Below are positions 37,867 through 51,162 of a stretch of 64,000 nt of DNA, in pieces (within the stretch, counting starts at the first letter, position 1; each line of letters begins with the position of its first letter). Made by a program: the position numbers and the translations under genes. The stretch covers positions 9,813,122 to 9,877,121 of the forward strand of contig NC_087377.1 of NCBI RefSeq assembly GCF_963675165.1, given 5' to 3'. The stretch is from Halichondria panicea (taxonomy: Eukaryota > Porifera > Demospongiae > Suberitida > Halichondriidae). The notes beneath the pieces are model-generated. The model saw only the letters and a list, made by a program, of their open reading frames with translations, was not told the origin of the DNA and did no database searches.

Positions 37867-40171
37867 TCTACTTATGTATGAACGATACTTATGTATGAAC
37901 GAAACTTTTAACCTTTATAGTGCAATATTTTTTCATTGTTTGTTGTATTTTGGCGTCAATCATAGTATGGTTAGTTATAGTAGTTGGGCATGGCCCAACC
38001 TTCCGATAGGACGGGAGGTCGGTTGTAAGCTTATCGGAGATTTATTCTGTGCATGGAAGCATTAGAAATGGATTGGAAACACTTAGCGCCTTGAAAACTA
38101 TCCGCATTGTGCTCCAGGGTTAATCGAGGCCGCCTACTGTACATGGAAAAAATGGCCAAAAACTCAAAAAAGATACAAATGATTGTCTTACTGTCAGTGT
38201 GAGAATCCTGCTACTGAACTTTTACTTCTGTTTGATATTTCAGGCTATAATTATGACACACAGTATCAGATGTCCTGGCATGGCAGAATCATTTGCCTGG
38301 TAAGCTAGCTACGGCATATAATAATATAAAATATGCATGTGCACAAGTCTTTTCTTCCCATCTTCTCAGTTATAATAGATATAAATATATACTGAACTCC
38401 AGATCCTGAAAGAATCAATTTTCTTCTCTCTTGAGGCTACAAAACATTACAATGATACCATAATAAATACAATAGCAATAGATGCATGTATATAAACAAG
38501 TCTTTTCTTCTCAGTGAGCATGAGTTTATATAGATAAGCTAACTTTAATGTTATAGAAACTAATAAAACACTATAAATATTTTTTGAGCGAAAGCATAAC
38601 ATGGCGAGAGGCATTGCATTCCCCATTGCATTAGCACAGCGCAGCTTGGAAATTAATGCCATCGTGACTATCATAACCATAAAGTATTTCATTTCCCCCA
38701 TTTCTTATTTCCTCATTTCCTGTTTTTCATTCTGATTGCACATGTGCAAACAGCCAGTACTACTGGCAGTAGCGCAGGCTTTCTCGTGTAAGAGACAAAG
38801 AGTTTTACAGCAGCCTCAAGACCACTGTCACAGACCATAACATTATTTATAGATACACCTCCAGTTGCAGTTGATAAGACACAGATACAACTTGAGGTGA
38901 GAATCTAGATCTATAGTGTAGAGAAATGTCTAGGCGCCAATGGCCGCAGCTCTAAATCGTCTAATTTATCTGTTATATATTATTTTGTGCATCAAAGAAG
39001 ATTTTTCTGTCGCTTTTAAGGGGCCATTATCTAACAGCTTGCAGTCAGACCTTGCCCTATGGTCATGCATTGCTAATAATAGCTAACTGTTTAAATAGAG
39101 CCTTCTGATACAAGAGAGAGAGTTCGAAAATCGTGGCTATATATGTGTTCGAACTCCAATAGTTGAGTGTTTAGCTTTGTCACTCTGTCGAGGAAGCAAA
39201 ACTTTGTTCAGTGTTGGCTGTGAGTTCGAACTTGAGTAGAGCCTACCTAGACTATACCTATACTAGTAGGTACTATCAGCTTACACATGCGCACTGGGGC
39301 ATAATGAACAGAGCTTGGCAACTGAAGTTAAGCCGCTGTCGTTAAGAATAAGCATTCAAAAATAGTATAATGTATATATATATATAATTATGTGTTCGAT
39401 AAATCGGTGGTTTACTCAAATCAAATCATATCCACTGGATTTCAAAACTGGAGTGTAGCTATATACTTCAGAGTGCAATTATGATATCTAGATTTCATTC
39501 AGAATTCTGATGTCATCATTATTATAGATGTGTTGAACTGCTGTAGCAAGCGAGGTATACTGTATAGTGTGTCTGCATGTCTGTCTGTCTGTCTGCATGT
39601 GTATAGACTGCTACAGCTGCATGCTCAAGGATCATACAATGAAGGCAAGCCTTTTAGTCATGTTTTATTGGATTTAATTCGTGGATTTACACTAGCTTTG
39701 TTCTCGAGTTATGCCTATATACATAGTTTTGTCTTTGGAAAGTTCCTAACTGCTACTCAACTCAATGTGATGAAACTGTCTCAATGTTTTGTGCGTGCAA
39801 TGAATGTTGCTATGTTTTTTATAGGAGGTAAAAGTTCCATGACGTATTTGTCAGATTTTTTTTTATTTACCTGCCTATATACTAGTAAAAATATTGGCTA
39901 AAAATCCGTGAAACAGATGATAATTAGTTTTAATTTGTCTGGCTTTATTCTCTAGACAAAAAGGATACATGCGCATGCACATGTTAATTGTGATGCCAAA
40001 AACCATTATAGACTCCACAGTTTACTCAAACACTTTCACAGTTACTGTATACAATCCACAGTTTACTCAAAAACTATTAAAATGAAAGCACTGCGCGCGG
40101 GTGCATGCATGCTGATGCCCCAGCGTATGTGTCAAAGCTATACATAACATAAATCTACTAGCTATTAGGCC

Positions 40172-40271
40172 TAGCCTCGATCCCGGGCCGAGTTTTTTCA
40201 CTTTTTTAACAGTTAGGCAAACAACTAGCTAACCGTTATAAAAGCGAAAACTCGGCCTGGGATCAAGGCTA
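40172..40271. repeat. 100-bp foldback with TAGCCTCGATCCC ends
   Basis: TAGCCTCGATCCCGGGCCGA at the left is mirrored by TCGGCCTGGGATCAAGGCTA at the right. The loop includes GTTAGGCAAACAACTA, also found at about 57365. The ends match one end of repeat R1. Confidence 0.85.
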
Positions 40272-40332
40272 CTACTAGACCCTGATAAATTACGCTTTTT
40301 TTTCACCCATTCAATTCTATTCTTGAAAAACG

Positions 40333-40540
40333 TACCTACTGTATAGCAGGTAATTTTTGAGGGACAAAATATTCGTGGTTCAGCAATAATTATTGTGACA
40401 TTTCGTGGGTAATATTTTTGTGGTTGCTGCTTGCACTGCAGGTAAAGGTAGGCAAGGTCGCTTCATTCGTGGGTAAATATTCGTAGTCTGAGCTCCAACC
40501 ACAAAACCACAAATATTTTGCCCCACGAAAAGGACCCTCT
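40333..40540. mobile_element. MITE family M1, copy 1
   Basis: The segment with GTATAGCAGGTAATTTTTGA..GGACAAA at one end and TTTTGCCCCACGAAAAGGA at the other is closely similar to 52359-52578, including the internal AGCTTGCACTGCAGGTAAAG-like block. Confidence 0.8.
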
Positions 40541-40954
40541 ATTATTCTCTCATAAAAAATCCGATTATTCTCATAAAAATCTGATGTTTCCCAAAAATTG
40601 CGACATAATACACTTATAGACAAAGTAAGGCGTAAACTTAAACACAGTACAAAACTGACACACGACATAATTAGTATAATCGTGTTTCTTAGTGTTATCT
40701 AATTCTTTAGAGTGGGTAATGATCGACCCGATGATTGTTGTTAAAAACAATAGATGCCAAACGTTTAAGTCTAAAATTAATGATGGCTGCAAGTCAGCAG
40801 AGCTTTGCAGCTACCAATAGCTAGCGTTCTAGAAAAGTGCAGAGCTAACTACTAAGTAGAGTAGCAACACTCGGTGAACAAGTTTTGCTACGAACTCTTC
40901 TGAAAAGGCTGCAATGGCATTCCAAGTAAACAAAACTAGGCATAACTCGTACCG

Positions 40955-41083
40955 AGGGCTGCGCAAGAGTAGATAATAGTGTTGAACTGATAGTAACAGC
41001 ATTTTCCTGCTCCTGTGTCATCACTTGAGCAGGAAAATGCTGTTACTATTAGTTCAACACTATTATCTACTCTTGGGCAGCCC
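40955..41083. repeat. Foldback element upstream of receptor B
   Basis: The arm 40955-41012 (GGGCTGCGCAAGAGTAGATA inward) pairs with 41027-41083 with only a few mismatches and a 14-nt loop. Near-perfect pairing over about 57 bp implies recent insertion. Confidence 0.9.
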
Positions 41084-41456
41084 TTGGCCTGCGCAAATTT
41101 CATTATTGCGCATTTGCAGAAATAGAAGTATGACAGCAAGATCGTGTTTTTGAAGGTAGGAAGAAGAGATCTGTAGAGACAAATTTATACTCATCACATT
41201 AGGTATATTGAGGAGGCCATACTTCAGCCGGAATATAATATTAGGCTGCATATGCTCTTCTTTAATTGCCTTATGACATGTAGCCTTAAACACACTTGTT
41301 TTTAAAAGTGTCGGCTATAATGCAAATTAAACCAGCTAGTTCGTTTGCAATTAAGAATCATGTTTCTACCTGTATATATATACACTGGATATGCTTGTTT
41401 TGAATAATCACTCACCATAATTATGCGTTTCCATTGTAACACCCCACAGAGACAAG

Positions 41457-44400
41457 ATGTCATTTTTTGTTTTGTTGACTGTCTTCATTGCTGTTGTAGC
41501 AGCTAACGAATGTGATAAAAGTGAGTGCACTCAACGAGTTGAACTATTGTCGATATAATTATACATGAAATGTGGTCGACCCTAGCAATTGTTGTCATGA
41601 GAAATATAATTTTATTCATGAGCAGTTTAATACCGTACCCTAGCTAACTCTGGCAGCTTATATAATTAAACTGAGTTGTTTTGCAGATGCGTTTGTGACC
41701 AATCCCTTAAGTATGGAGGCTCGTCTTGGAGATTTTGTGAATTTCACTTGTGATATAAGTACAGATACATTTTTGCATCGGACCTTCAGGCATTACATGA
41801 TAAATGGAGTCCCCCGCGATTTCAACACTTTCTCTGATGGAAATGATATGTCAGTTATCTATATCGAGTGCTCGAGTATCATGTGCATAATGTTGTTGTC
41901 TTCTACACTACAGGTATTATAGACGAGCTATAGGTGGTAATGGTAGTGTGGTTAACACTCTCTTAATTGAAGGAGTACAGCCGTACCATGCTGGACAATA
42001 TCAGTGCTTTGCTACCTCTGATGGAACTAATTGCATTCGGTTTTTTTCCGCAAAAGCTACCTTAAGTATAATCGGTGAGTAAGATCCGGTTACATTTAGC
42101 ATTGCCACACATGTATGTTAAATATCACTGTTTATTCTCTGCCTCAGGTGAGCCTGTTATCGATTCTCCCACGGCGGAGTTTAGTGGTTTTACTCTGGCA
42201 AACCTCAGTGTTATCCTCACTATAACTGGTACCACCCCTACCGTGCAAGTGTACAGGGAGGGAGTCCTAATCGACAACCCTAGAGTGAAGATATGCTTTG
42301 CTAATACACAGTTTGAGATGATCATCAGTGACCTGCAACGGTCAGATGCTGGACAATACAGAATTGTGGCCACTAATCATTTCGATATGGCGGAAACTAC
42401 TATCACAGTTGTACCAATTGGTAAGCAATTCTGTACATGTTATAATTATGTGATGTGCATGTGGACTTTGTTGTCGATTTTCAATACATGATTGCAATGG
42501 CCTCCTGAGTGCTTGCATTTCTTGTGCATGTGTGCATGGTTGTTGTAGTAAAATATTTCTAATTGGCTGAAGTTTTGTATCTTCGCAATAATTCCAGTTC
42601 CCTGAAAGCACAGCAATTTGTGTGCAATTAACTGCATGTTACAAGCATTTTATTTAACTGCATGGGCATGAGGTATCTATGTGTTATAGTGTCCCAAAGC
42701 TCGAGGGCTTTAACCCGAGGGATGAGGGACACTATAACCATAGGTACCGAATGCACATGTTCTAACTGATTTAGATCCCAAAACCTATTGGCTATACTAG
42801 AAATGCACTAGCTTAGCAACAGTCAACCTATATAAACAGCCAACCTAGCGACTGCATCATTATTCTTTTGAAAACTAATATCTGAAGTTGGCATCTCTGT
42901 GTCTCTACTAAATCTGTGGTCTCTATTCAAGTCAACCCTGTTCCTCCACCTCAGTTTGATGGACAAAATTATAGTCCTAGCTCCACCCACAAAACGGAAA
43001 CATCCAGCTCCTCCCCCAGTTTTGCAGCAAACAAGCCCATTACACTTCCCAAGAAACGAGCGGCTCGTACTACTCTCACAAAGCGAAAGGAGGACACATA
43101 TAAGCTATAATTTGCAGCAAACAAGCCCAGCAAACGAGCGGCTCCTATACTACTCTTGAACAAAGCGAAAGGAACTTTAGGAAGAAGCCAAAGCTATAGA
43201 ATCCCAGCACTTCCATACATCCAGCTCCTCCCCCATGCAGCCTTGCAGCAAAAAAGCACAGCACACTGCCCAAAAAACAAGCGTCTCCTACTACTTTCGA
43301 ACAAAGCCAAAAAAAGAAACTAGAGCTTCTCTCTTTCATTCTAGTTTTGTTATTATAAAATTATTACTAGACAAAGCATCTAGCTACAATAATTTTTATG
43401 TTATTACATGTGTATCTTCTTGTAAATCACAATACAATGTACAATGTTGTAGTTTGTAGCCCAGAGCAATCTATAGTACCGGTACTATAGCTCATAGTTC
43501 CCTGCAAAATACACTCAAATGGGATCTAATGCATGTTTAGACCAAGTGCCCACTGGGTCAATTAGATTGATATAAAAAGCACATCTGCTCTAGCTCGTCA
43601 ATGCTATACAAACATGGACAGCCGACAATATTTATAGTTATATGTCTAAAGGGCACAAAAGTGATAATTTGTTCATTATAATTATATTATCCCATTTTAT
43701 GTCGTAACTGCTCCCTTTAAAATTAAGGCAGTTTTTGGTACTTTCAAAAGCAGCGATACAATGTTTGTGTCACTGGTTGAAAGTCTCTGTTTTTCCTGCA
43801 GGTCCTGATCGTCCTGTGGTGGACCTAATGGACGCGCAGGTGTCTGCCTATGGGACAGCTGCCACTCTCACCTGCTCCATTCAGACTGAGGCACAAGAAG
43901 ATTTTGTGGAATTTTTCTGGAGAGATACACAGGTAGCTAATCTGTCATGCAAATGAACACTGTATTTTTAATGTCTTTAGTGTAGGTGGGTTTCAATCCT
44001 ACTCCGTCCTGTAGTTTGCTTAAATTAGGATACGTGTACATACCATATGTACTTGATTAAACGCCCATCTCGTTTAAACCCCATGGTAAAAAGCTCTGTT
44101 TTTGTCAATAAACGCCCATGTTAAATAATCACCCGTGTATGGGGCGTGGCACTGTGGGTGGAGCTGAATTAGCACATGGAACCAGTTGCAAGCATGGCAG
44201 CATAGAATAATAAACTAATGATGGCAGAGAGAGAGATACCGGCACAGAGAGAGAAACCCACTCCTATACGACTTAAGAGCTGAGAGCAGCCAAAAAGAGC
44301 ATAATATAACTGCTGCTGTGCAAGAGTTTGGAGTAGACATGGCCAATAAACGCCCATTTCGAATAAGTACCCATCTCGTTTAAACACCCCCTCTACAGAC

Positions 44401-45637
44401 TTCGATATGAAATAAACGCCCGGGCGTTTAATTAAGTAAATATGGTATTCATTTTCCACATAGAATCGTGTCATCACTTCAAACAACAAATTCAGCATCT
44501 CATCTGACGCAATGTCCAGTACACTGACTATCAATTCTTTCACAAGCAACTTCACTGGAGGGTACACCTGTGTGGCCAACAACTCTCGTGGCACTGCCTC
44601 CAAACTTATCATGCTCTTTGGTATAATACTGTTGCATGGCATAGCTACATGTATGTTGAATTCTGTTTTGTGCAATCGCTGTGCAATGGCTTTGAATTTT
44701 GTGGAGTATACTTTGTCTGTCATTAGAAGATGTGTGCTTGTCATTGTTTTCTCTCACAGGCCCACCAGCTCTTGTTACAAATATTCTTATATTTGGAACT
44801 AGTAGTAGTCGTCAGAGAACAGTCACTTGGCAACAGCCCGGCAACTCAATGGAGCCCATTCAGAAGCACTTGATCTTGATATACAGGTTTGTGAAATGGA
44901 TACATTTTTGTTTAGATTTACCTGCAACAAGAAAGCTAATACTATTTCTATACTCATATTGACTTAAATTGTACGCACATGTCCCTTACAGAGAGGGTGA
45001 GGATGTAGCAGATATGCGTAGAGAGGAAAACAGTTCCTCCCTCACTGCCGATGGGGTGATGTACTCTTATTACCTGACCGACCTCAACCCTGGAAGCTTT
45101 GAGCTCACTGTCACTCCCATATCTGTAGTCGGAGATAACACCGTGCTGGGGCCGGAGAGTGCAAGGAAAATGTTTTCTGTTGGTGAGTGGCCATCTCTAT
45201 ACATGTCAGTTGTCACCATGAATTTCCACAATCAGCAGTACTTCCCCCAACACTATATTGTATAGGTTTACTCATGCAAGAGGGGTGTACAGCTATATAC
45301 GCCCCTCGGGCTCGAGTTGTTATTAGCTGTACATCCCTCTTACATGACGTTATATAACCTATACTTATTGCTGATTGTGTAATAATATCATCTATCAGAT
45401 GGCAGGCTTCTACCCTACTACATTGGGGATTTGCCACACATTAAAAGCAATACAAGCTAATAGGGTGATGGGCCGGTGCATGAATGCATGCTGCTTTCAC
45501 TTGAATCAGACTACATTTTGGGTAATATTATATCATCCAAGTAAATTGACCTCATCCTGGGTGGGATTGATAATACCCCGGCATGTACTACATTTACCTC
45601 TCGAGGCGTAGGCACGAGGGATACGGTAAAGCGACTG

Positions 45638-45685
<48 letters not shown>

Positions 45686-48600
45686 GTGTATTCCAGTTGT
45701 CTGCTCGACAGTTGCAATACGACGAAAACTAATAGCTTCGTAATTCTATAGGCTTCTATATTGCCACGTTCTTTTGGATTTTGATTCGTGGATTTGCACT
45801 TTCTCGAGTAATGGCTGAGTTTTGAAAGCTGGTTGCAGTCTCTTTAGAATTTTTATAGTGTCAAAAACTGATATTCATTCTTACAACAGTGCTATACAAT
45901 CCTTCTTTAATGTCTGACCACAATGAGCAATATCTGCTTCATCTTCTCTTTTCTTCATCAGCATTGTTGGAAGAAGGCAGTGATTAATTGATCTACTGTG
46001 GTTCTTTTTCTGCTCATTCTAACTCAGCTACTAGAAAATTTTTTTGTTCAGGAGTGTGAACAAGACCTCTCGGCTGTTGCTGCTACTGATTGCGCCGCAG
46101 ACGCCCCTGCATGGTCGAGAGATGAGTTCATGAGTTAATCACAACCTTTCATGTTTATTGCATTCTTCGAGACCACAAATACATGGGCTTGATAAGTTTC
46201 GATAATGGTTTTGTCGCAGTAGGTATAATTACGAAGTCCTGACTCTCTCGGGCCTCGGCCACCATAATGTTGTGGTTGTGCTTATGGTATTTATACACTG
46301 TCAGTCTGAGGAAATGTAGTAAATTGAAAAGAATAGTAGCAATAATTATTAGTGAGATAATCTACCAAGCAGTCTGCCCTAAGACCCCCAAGTTTTCAGT
46401 ATTTGCAAGACAAGACAGGAAATACATACCACAAGTATTTTAATGGTATTCATAAGGATGACATCACAAAAACATTGTTTTATAATGAAATTCATAATTA
46501 TATAATGAGATTCATAATGATGACACAATAAAACTCTGTCAGATTGTAGTGAAGGGTGATTTTTTCTGAATTTCCAAAGCTCATAACACAGACCATTTAC
46601 TGAACTAGAACCTGTTACTAGGAGATAAATTAGTTCAATATGGAATGTATTGACTCAGCAAGTTTGGACTGGATTGAGATAGTGTGAACAGCTTGCGCAA
46701 ACTCTCAAAGTTAGCTCATTCTGAATAGTCTCTGTGGTTGGTGGAACTCATGGCTGCATATCTCCAGATGTGAAAGGAACCAGTGACTGCCTAAAGTATC
46801 AACTAGTGCATCTGATGCATGTGCATGCTTAGCAGCAAACTAGAAGGCTTCAAGTCATTCATGAAGTGTTCTATGCTATTGCCAAGTTGTGTATTTATTT
46901 CAAAGTTTGTGTAACTGCTTTGCAAACACCATTCATTTGTATGGCATTTACCTTGATTATGTTGTAATTTAGATCCTTTTGATTTGATCAACCAATTTTT
47001 AGCTTGCTACGTTGATGGTGAACAGCTTGCTCAAACTCTCGAACTTTCCGCAATCGTTTTCACAACTTAATGCCAGTTTGACCCAAATTCATATTTTAAA
47101 GTGTTTATCGTATGTTAAACTGTCTTCTTATTACATATTTCAACTTAGATAGCTCTAAAAACCTTTACTTTTATCAGAAACAAAGAAAAACTGTTTTCAT
47201 TAATATATTCATGAGGCAACTTGTAGCACTTCCTGTCTTACAACATTTGGGGTCTTAGGGCAGACTGAAGGTCTATATTTGTGAATCCAAAGCAAGCTAG
47301 AAGATAATAAACTTAAAATTCCACTGAAGATGTGATAATAATTATCACATCTTCAGTGGAATTTTAAGTTAATTTATCCATAAGAAATGGTTGCTAAGCC
47401 TTCGAGAATAATATAAGTTATACAATCTTACACAAAAAAGCCGATAATTACCGAGTTTTTATCCATTATACTGTAGCAATTTGCCCTGCTATCTTGGATT
47501 ACAATACAATGGAAAGTTTGTTGACAAATGAAACTATTGCAACTTACACTTGTAATGACGGATTCAGCCTTGCTGGAAATCCTAATAGGATATATGATAC
47601 TGGAAAGTGGACAGGCGCGGAACCTATGTGTATAGAAAGTATAAGCCCTACATTACTGGGTCATAACCTGAAGCTATACTTGTCTATAACTGTCACAAGG
47701 ATAACTGTGCAGTGCTCTTAAAATTGTCTATAATAATATAATATAATTATATTGGTGTTGAGTTCCTTGAAGGTTCCTACGGCATGTGCATGTGTACATA
47801 ATTGTTCATCGCTATACCTCAAATGTTTACACACATGCGGTGCCTGGAGGTGTGTCCAACTCGGTGATAATTAGCGTCATCGTTATCGTGGTTGTGGCTG
47901 CTCTTGCTCTACTGGCGATAGTGTGCTGTGTGTGTATTAGAAGGTCGAAACAAAACAAACTAGAAATGCCAATAACATCTACTATAAGGTGAGTTCTTTG
48001 TGCTACTAAGAGTTGCCCTAGCTAGCATTGTATGATTGCAGTATGCTCTTTATATAGACTAAGGAAGCTGTCTGATCGAAGTACTCTTATGGGTAAGCAG
48101 CATAAATATTATGCTGTGTATGGATATTCAAATATTTATTCTGCAGATTATCAAATGGGAGAGATTGTGAAGAATGTTCCAGAATCAATGAGAATTCCTA
48201 GATCCAATCTGAAACTGCAAGATGCAGTCGGTCAAGGTAACTACTAAGTGCCTACAAGGGCTTTATAAGCCTTTGGTACATACCATGCAATATAATGAGC
48301 CATTTTGGCCGAGTTTAATTTCCATCTCTGTCTCTGGCAGTTTATAATCACTTTATTCCTATCATCTAGGAGCCTTTGGGATTGTTTACAAAGGACTACT
48401 AATGGACTGGAACAATGTTGCCATAAGAGTCGTGGCTTTGAAGACACTAAAAGGTAGCTAAACACATTTCATATTACAAGTTTTGATGCATACAATTACA
48501 AGAACAATGTTCACCACCTTCCAGGTCTGTTCACTCCGAATGACGTACAGAGCATGGTGAGGGAGATCACTAAGATGCAAGAGTTCCACCACCCTCACGT

Positions 48601-51162
48601 CATGCCTCTTATTGGGGCATGTCTAGATGCTGGATCCGGTATTTCCATGGTGATGCCATATATGACCAACGGGAGTCTACTAAACTACTTGAAGAAAGAG
48701 AGGTGCAATTTAGATTTGACAGAGAGAGAGGATTCTGACGAGGTACAATAGCAGCCCTAATAATTATGATCAAAGCATAATTATAACCGTCCCAAGAGCG
48801 GCATCTTTTAGTATATTGGTCACTCAATTTCGACTGAACGTATGGTCTGACTCTTTGTTTAGAGCGGTACTTTGGTTTTGTCAACCATACCACATTGGTT
48901 AACCATGGTATAACGTTTGTAGGTATTTTCTGTCAGGAAGTTATTGTTGAAGATGTGTCATCAGATTGCTCTTGGAATGGCATATCTTGCACAGCACAAG
49001 TTTGTCCATCGAGATCTGGCTTCCAGGAACTGCATGTGAGTCTGTGCATACATGTGCTGCATGCAATCGTGTGTAACGCAGCTATTCATCTCATGCATGC
49101 ATGTGCTCAGGTCACAGCAAAATTACTATCGTAGTTAACCGTCGAACCGCCCATATCAAGTAACCGCCCACCACCTACTTTCCTGAAAGTCCTTTATAGA
49201 CCTGGTTGCAATCGTAGAAGCGACCCATCATTGATGCTTATAATTGGGTCAAAGGTCAACATGATGCAAGATTTTCACTATGCAGCTAGCTCAGAAACGT
49301 GTACTTTAAAGTATTATTATACTAGCTATAGACCTATGCAACATTGTTCGATTTATAGAACAAAATCAAGATGAAACTGAACACCAGAACACCAACATGC
49401 TCATGGTCTACTTCTAGCTCAGACCCCTTTCTCTTTTGTGGCAGAGTTTTTTCTGTAATCTGTAACTGTGCAGAAGATGGAGCTGTGTCCTTTTCACAGA
49501 AAGCCAGCATAACTCTCGATCTCTTGGATGGGTGCTTGCACGGTTCAGTAGCCACACAATCAACTATCTTGTGCAGCCTAAAATAAATGTAGTAATCTAC
49601 GATAATTATATTGTAGGTTGGATTCAAATGGTGACCTCAAAGTGGGTGATTTTGGTCTTGCTGAGGATGTGTACAGTACTGGGTACTTCAGACAAATTGA
49701 TTCTGAGAGGGTCAAACTGCCGTATAAATGGTTGGCACTGGAGAGTTTAAACGATGCCATCTTCAACGAGAAGACGGACGTAGTACGTTACTTAATGCTC
49801 TAACAGATTTTGCTATACATGTAGAATCTGATGCTCTATAGACTTCAGTGTTATGAGCCACCAACAATTTTGCTTCACATTATATTTGTCTATAATTATA
49901 GTGGTCATATGGTGTGACCATGTGGGAGGTATTCAGTGGCGGCCGAACCCCCTACCCTGGAGTGGACCCAATGTCTCTAGTGGCTCTACTCAGAGAGGGC
50001 AGGAGATTGGAACCTCCCCAGAATACTGCTTGTTCTACAGAAATGTATTCACAGTCTTAATGAATTTCACCCTTAAAGTTACCGTATTGCAGTTATAGCG
50101 TTATAATTATTACTGAGTGACCAATTATAATAATGGGCGGTTTTCAATTTGGTGTCTCGGGCATGGCTGTAGCTATTACTTAGACGTATACGTTCCTATA
50201 ATTGTATGAAGCTTGCATGCTCCTTAATTAAGTTTCTTTTCCTATTCTTTTCTTCACCTGCTGAATTAAGGTGGCTGTTCCTTGTAATAATTATAGTTGT
50301 ATAGCAATAAAAGTTTGTGAAGTGCCGACTCAACAGGTTAAAGTACATGTATGTTTAGATTGAATTTGAGGGCAACAATTTGAGGCCAAACGATGAAGCC
50401 TTGGAGCGTTACAGTTTAAATCGTGCCCAACCTCGCTTGAAATTGGTGCATCAATTAATTATACGTAGTTGTGTAGAAATCCATTGACATTGGCTGTAAC
50501 TATACTGACCTGATTGTATTACTACAGGGTCTCATTAATGGCTAGATGTTGGTACGAGAAGTCTGAAGAGAGGCCATCATTCGATGAGCTAGCAGCTGAG
50601 TTGGAGAGAGCTCTGACCATCATGGTCGGCTACGTGGAACTAAACATGGAGCTAAAAGTTGCCATCCCCGAGGAGGAACTCAGTAAGCGATTGTGTTATT
50701 TCCTTTGAAACGGAGCTAGACGCTGTATTGGAGGCATTATTTTTGTTATCGTTGTTGCTTTAAGCAAGTTCAAACAGTTATAGACTACTAATGTTGATTT
50801 TGCATGTTATAGTTAAGATGTCCTGATTTTGTTTGTATTGAAATGTCCCAGGGAGAACTTTCCATGCCTATTGAAATTTTAGTCAGTTAGTGATGTCTTT
50901 GGTGTTCGACTGGTTGACACATTATCTTCTCCTTGCAGAGTATGACTACGTCCTCTCACCTGAAGGGCAGATGAATCTTGCCAAGGCTTCCACTGATGAG
51001 GTTGCCATGGATACAAATGGTGCATATGGGTTACGAGTCATAGATCAGTTACCAACTGAAGAAGTGGAACTTGTGGAGACCATTGTCACTTATGAAATAA
51101 GAAAAGATCTTGAACTGAATATGGAGCTAGTTTCTATAACTGAGGATGAACCCATGCAGTAA
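41457..51162 (+). CDS. Receptor B: Ig/FN3/Sushi ectodomain, tyrosine kinase
   Basis: ATG 41457 with signal peptide [16 protein letters not shown]. Ig-like exons: 41687-41849, 41914-42074, 42148-42420, 43802-43932, 44464-44620 ([32 protein letters not shown]). FN3: 44760-44886, 44992-45182. Sushi-like: 47477-47638, with three of four cysteines. Membrane helix: 47850-47988. Kinase: 48058-48092, 48147-48236, 48370-48453, 48525-48742, 48923-49035, 49617-49782, 49902-50044, 50528-50682. Tail: 50939-51162. Motifs [26 protein letters not shown] and DFGLAED are complete, so activity is expected. All phases checked are compatible and no stop interrupts the gene. The kinase is a close tandem paralogue of receptor A. 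The tail ends one exon early compared with A. Likely a type I receptor tyrosine kinase; ligand unknown. Confidence 0.88.
42680..42765. repeat. Short foldback in receptor B intron
   Basis: GGTATCTATGTGTTATAGTG is mirrored by CACTATAACCATAGGTACC, and the inner CTCGAGGG..CCCGAGGG also pairs. Similar in style to 45266-45362. Confidence 0.75.
42960..43330 (+). repeat. Three decayed tandem copies of a ~110-bp Pro/Lys-rich unit
   Basis: Units share CATCCAGCTCCTCCCCC, TTTGCAGCAAACAAGCCCA, AAACGAGCGGCTC and ACAAAGC.AAAGGA. One frame of the first unit reads [11 protein letters not shown] and [13 protein letters not shown], a basic low-complexity peptide, but frames and lengths differ between units. 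No splice context supports it as coding within receptor B. Confidence 0.6.
44041..44451. mobile_element. MITE with AAACGCCC-rich ends
   Basis: The left end ACCATATGTACTTGATTAAA.. plus CGCCC and the right end GGGCG plus TTTAATTAAGTAAATATGGT are inverted. AAACGCCCAT occurs four times inside. It lies between the Ig-like exons 43802-43932 and 44464-44620 of receptor B, ending 12 bp before the acceptor. Confidence 0.8.
45266..45362. repeat. Foldback element
   Basis: TATAGGTT..CATGCAAGAGGGGTGTACAGCT pairs with AGCTGTACATCCCTCTTACATG..AACCTATA. The central CCCCTCGGGCTCGAG resembles the 42.7-kb foldback loop. Confidence 0.8.
45600..45830 (+). repeat. R2 repeat copy with long (GT)n
   Basis: GGCACGAGGGATACGGTAAAG followed by an uninterrupted GT run at about 45639-45681, then GGCTTCTATA, TCTTTTGGATTTTGATTCGTGG and TTCTCGAGTAATG. 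The block order matches the inverted copy at 60595-61055. Confidence 0.8.
46370..47267. mobile_element. 898-bp element with 19-bp terminal inverted repeats
   Basis: Starts CAGTCTGCCCTAAGACCCC and ends with the exact complement; similarity continues to AAGACAGGAA. AAG flanks both ends and could be a target duplication. A related internal segment (GAACAGCTTGC.CAAACTCTC) occurs at about 46687 and 47021. No transposase was seen. It is inserted in the intron before the Sushi exon of receptor B. Confidence 0.85.
47310..47370. repeat. Perfect 61-nt palindrome
   Basis: Arms 47310-47339 and 47341-47370 are exact complements around a single A at 47340 (arm starts AACTTAAAATTCCACTGAAG). A perfect 30-bp arm is rare by chance and would extrude as a cruciform or form an RNA hairpin. 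It lies 43 bp after the 898-bp element and 107 bp before the Sushi exon. Confidence 0.95.

Larger units (their letters stand above)
37867..41456. other. Spacer between receptors A and B, filled with dispersed repeats
   Basis: No supported exon. Content in order: AT-rich sequence to 39500; an R2 copy at about 39540-39720; a foldback at 40172-40271; a MITE at 40333-40540; a partial R2 copy at 40710-40950; a foldback at 40955-41083; then about 370 bp to the start of receptor B. The last segment is the best candidate for its promoter, but no core element was recognised. Confidence 0.55.

Noticed and set aside
44169..44744. 191-codon minus-strand ORF
   Set aside because: Half of it is the AAACGCCC MITE and half is antisense to an Ig-like exon; length alone is not evidence.
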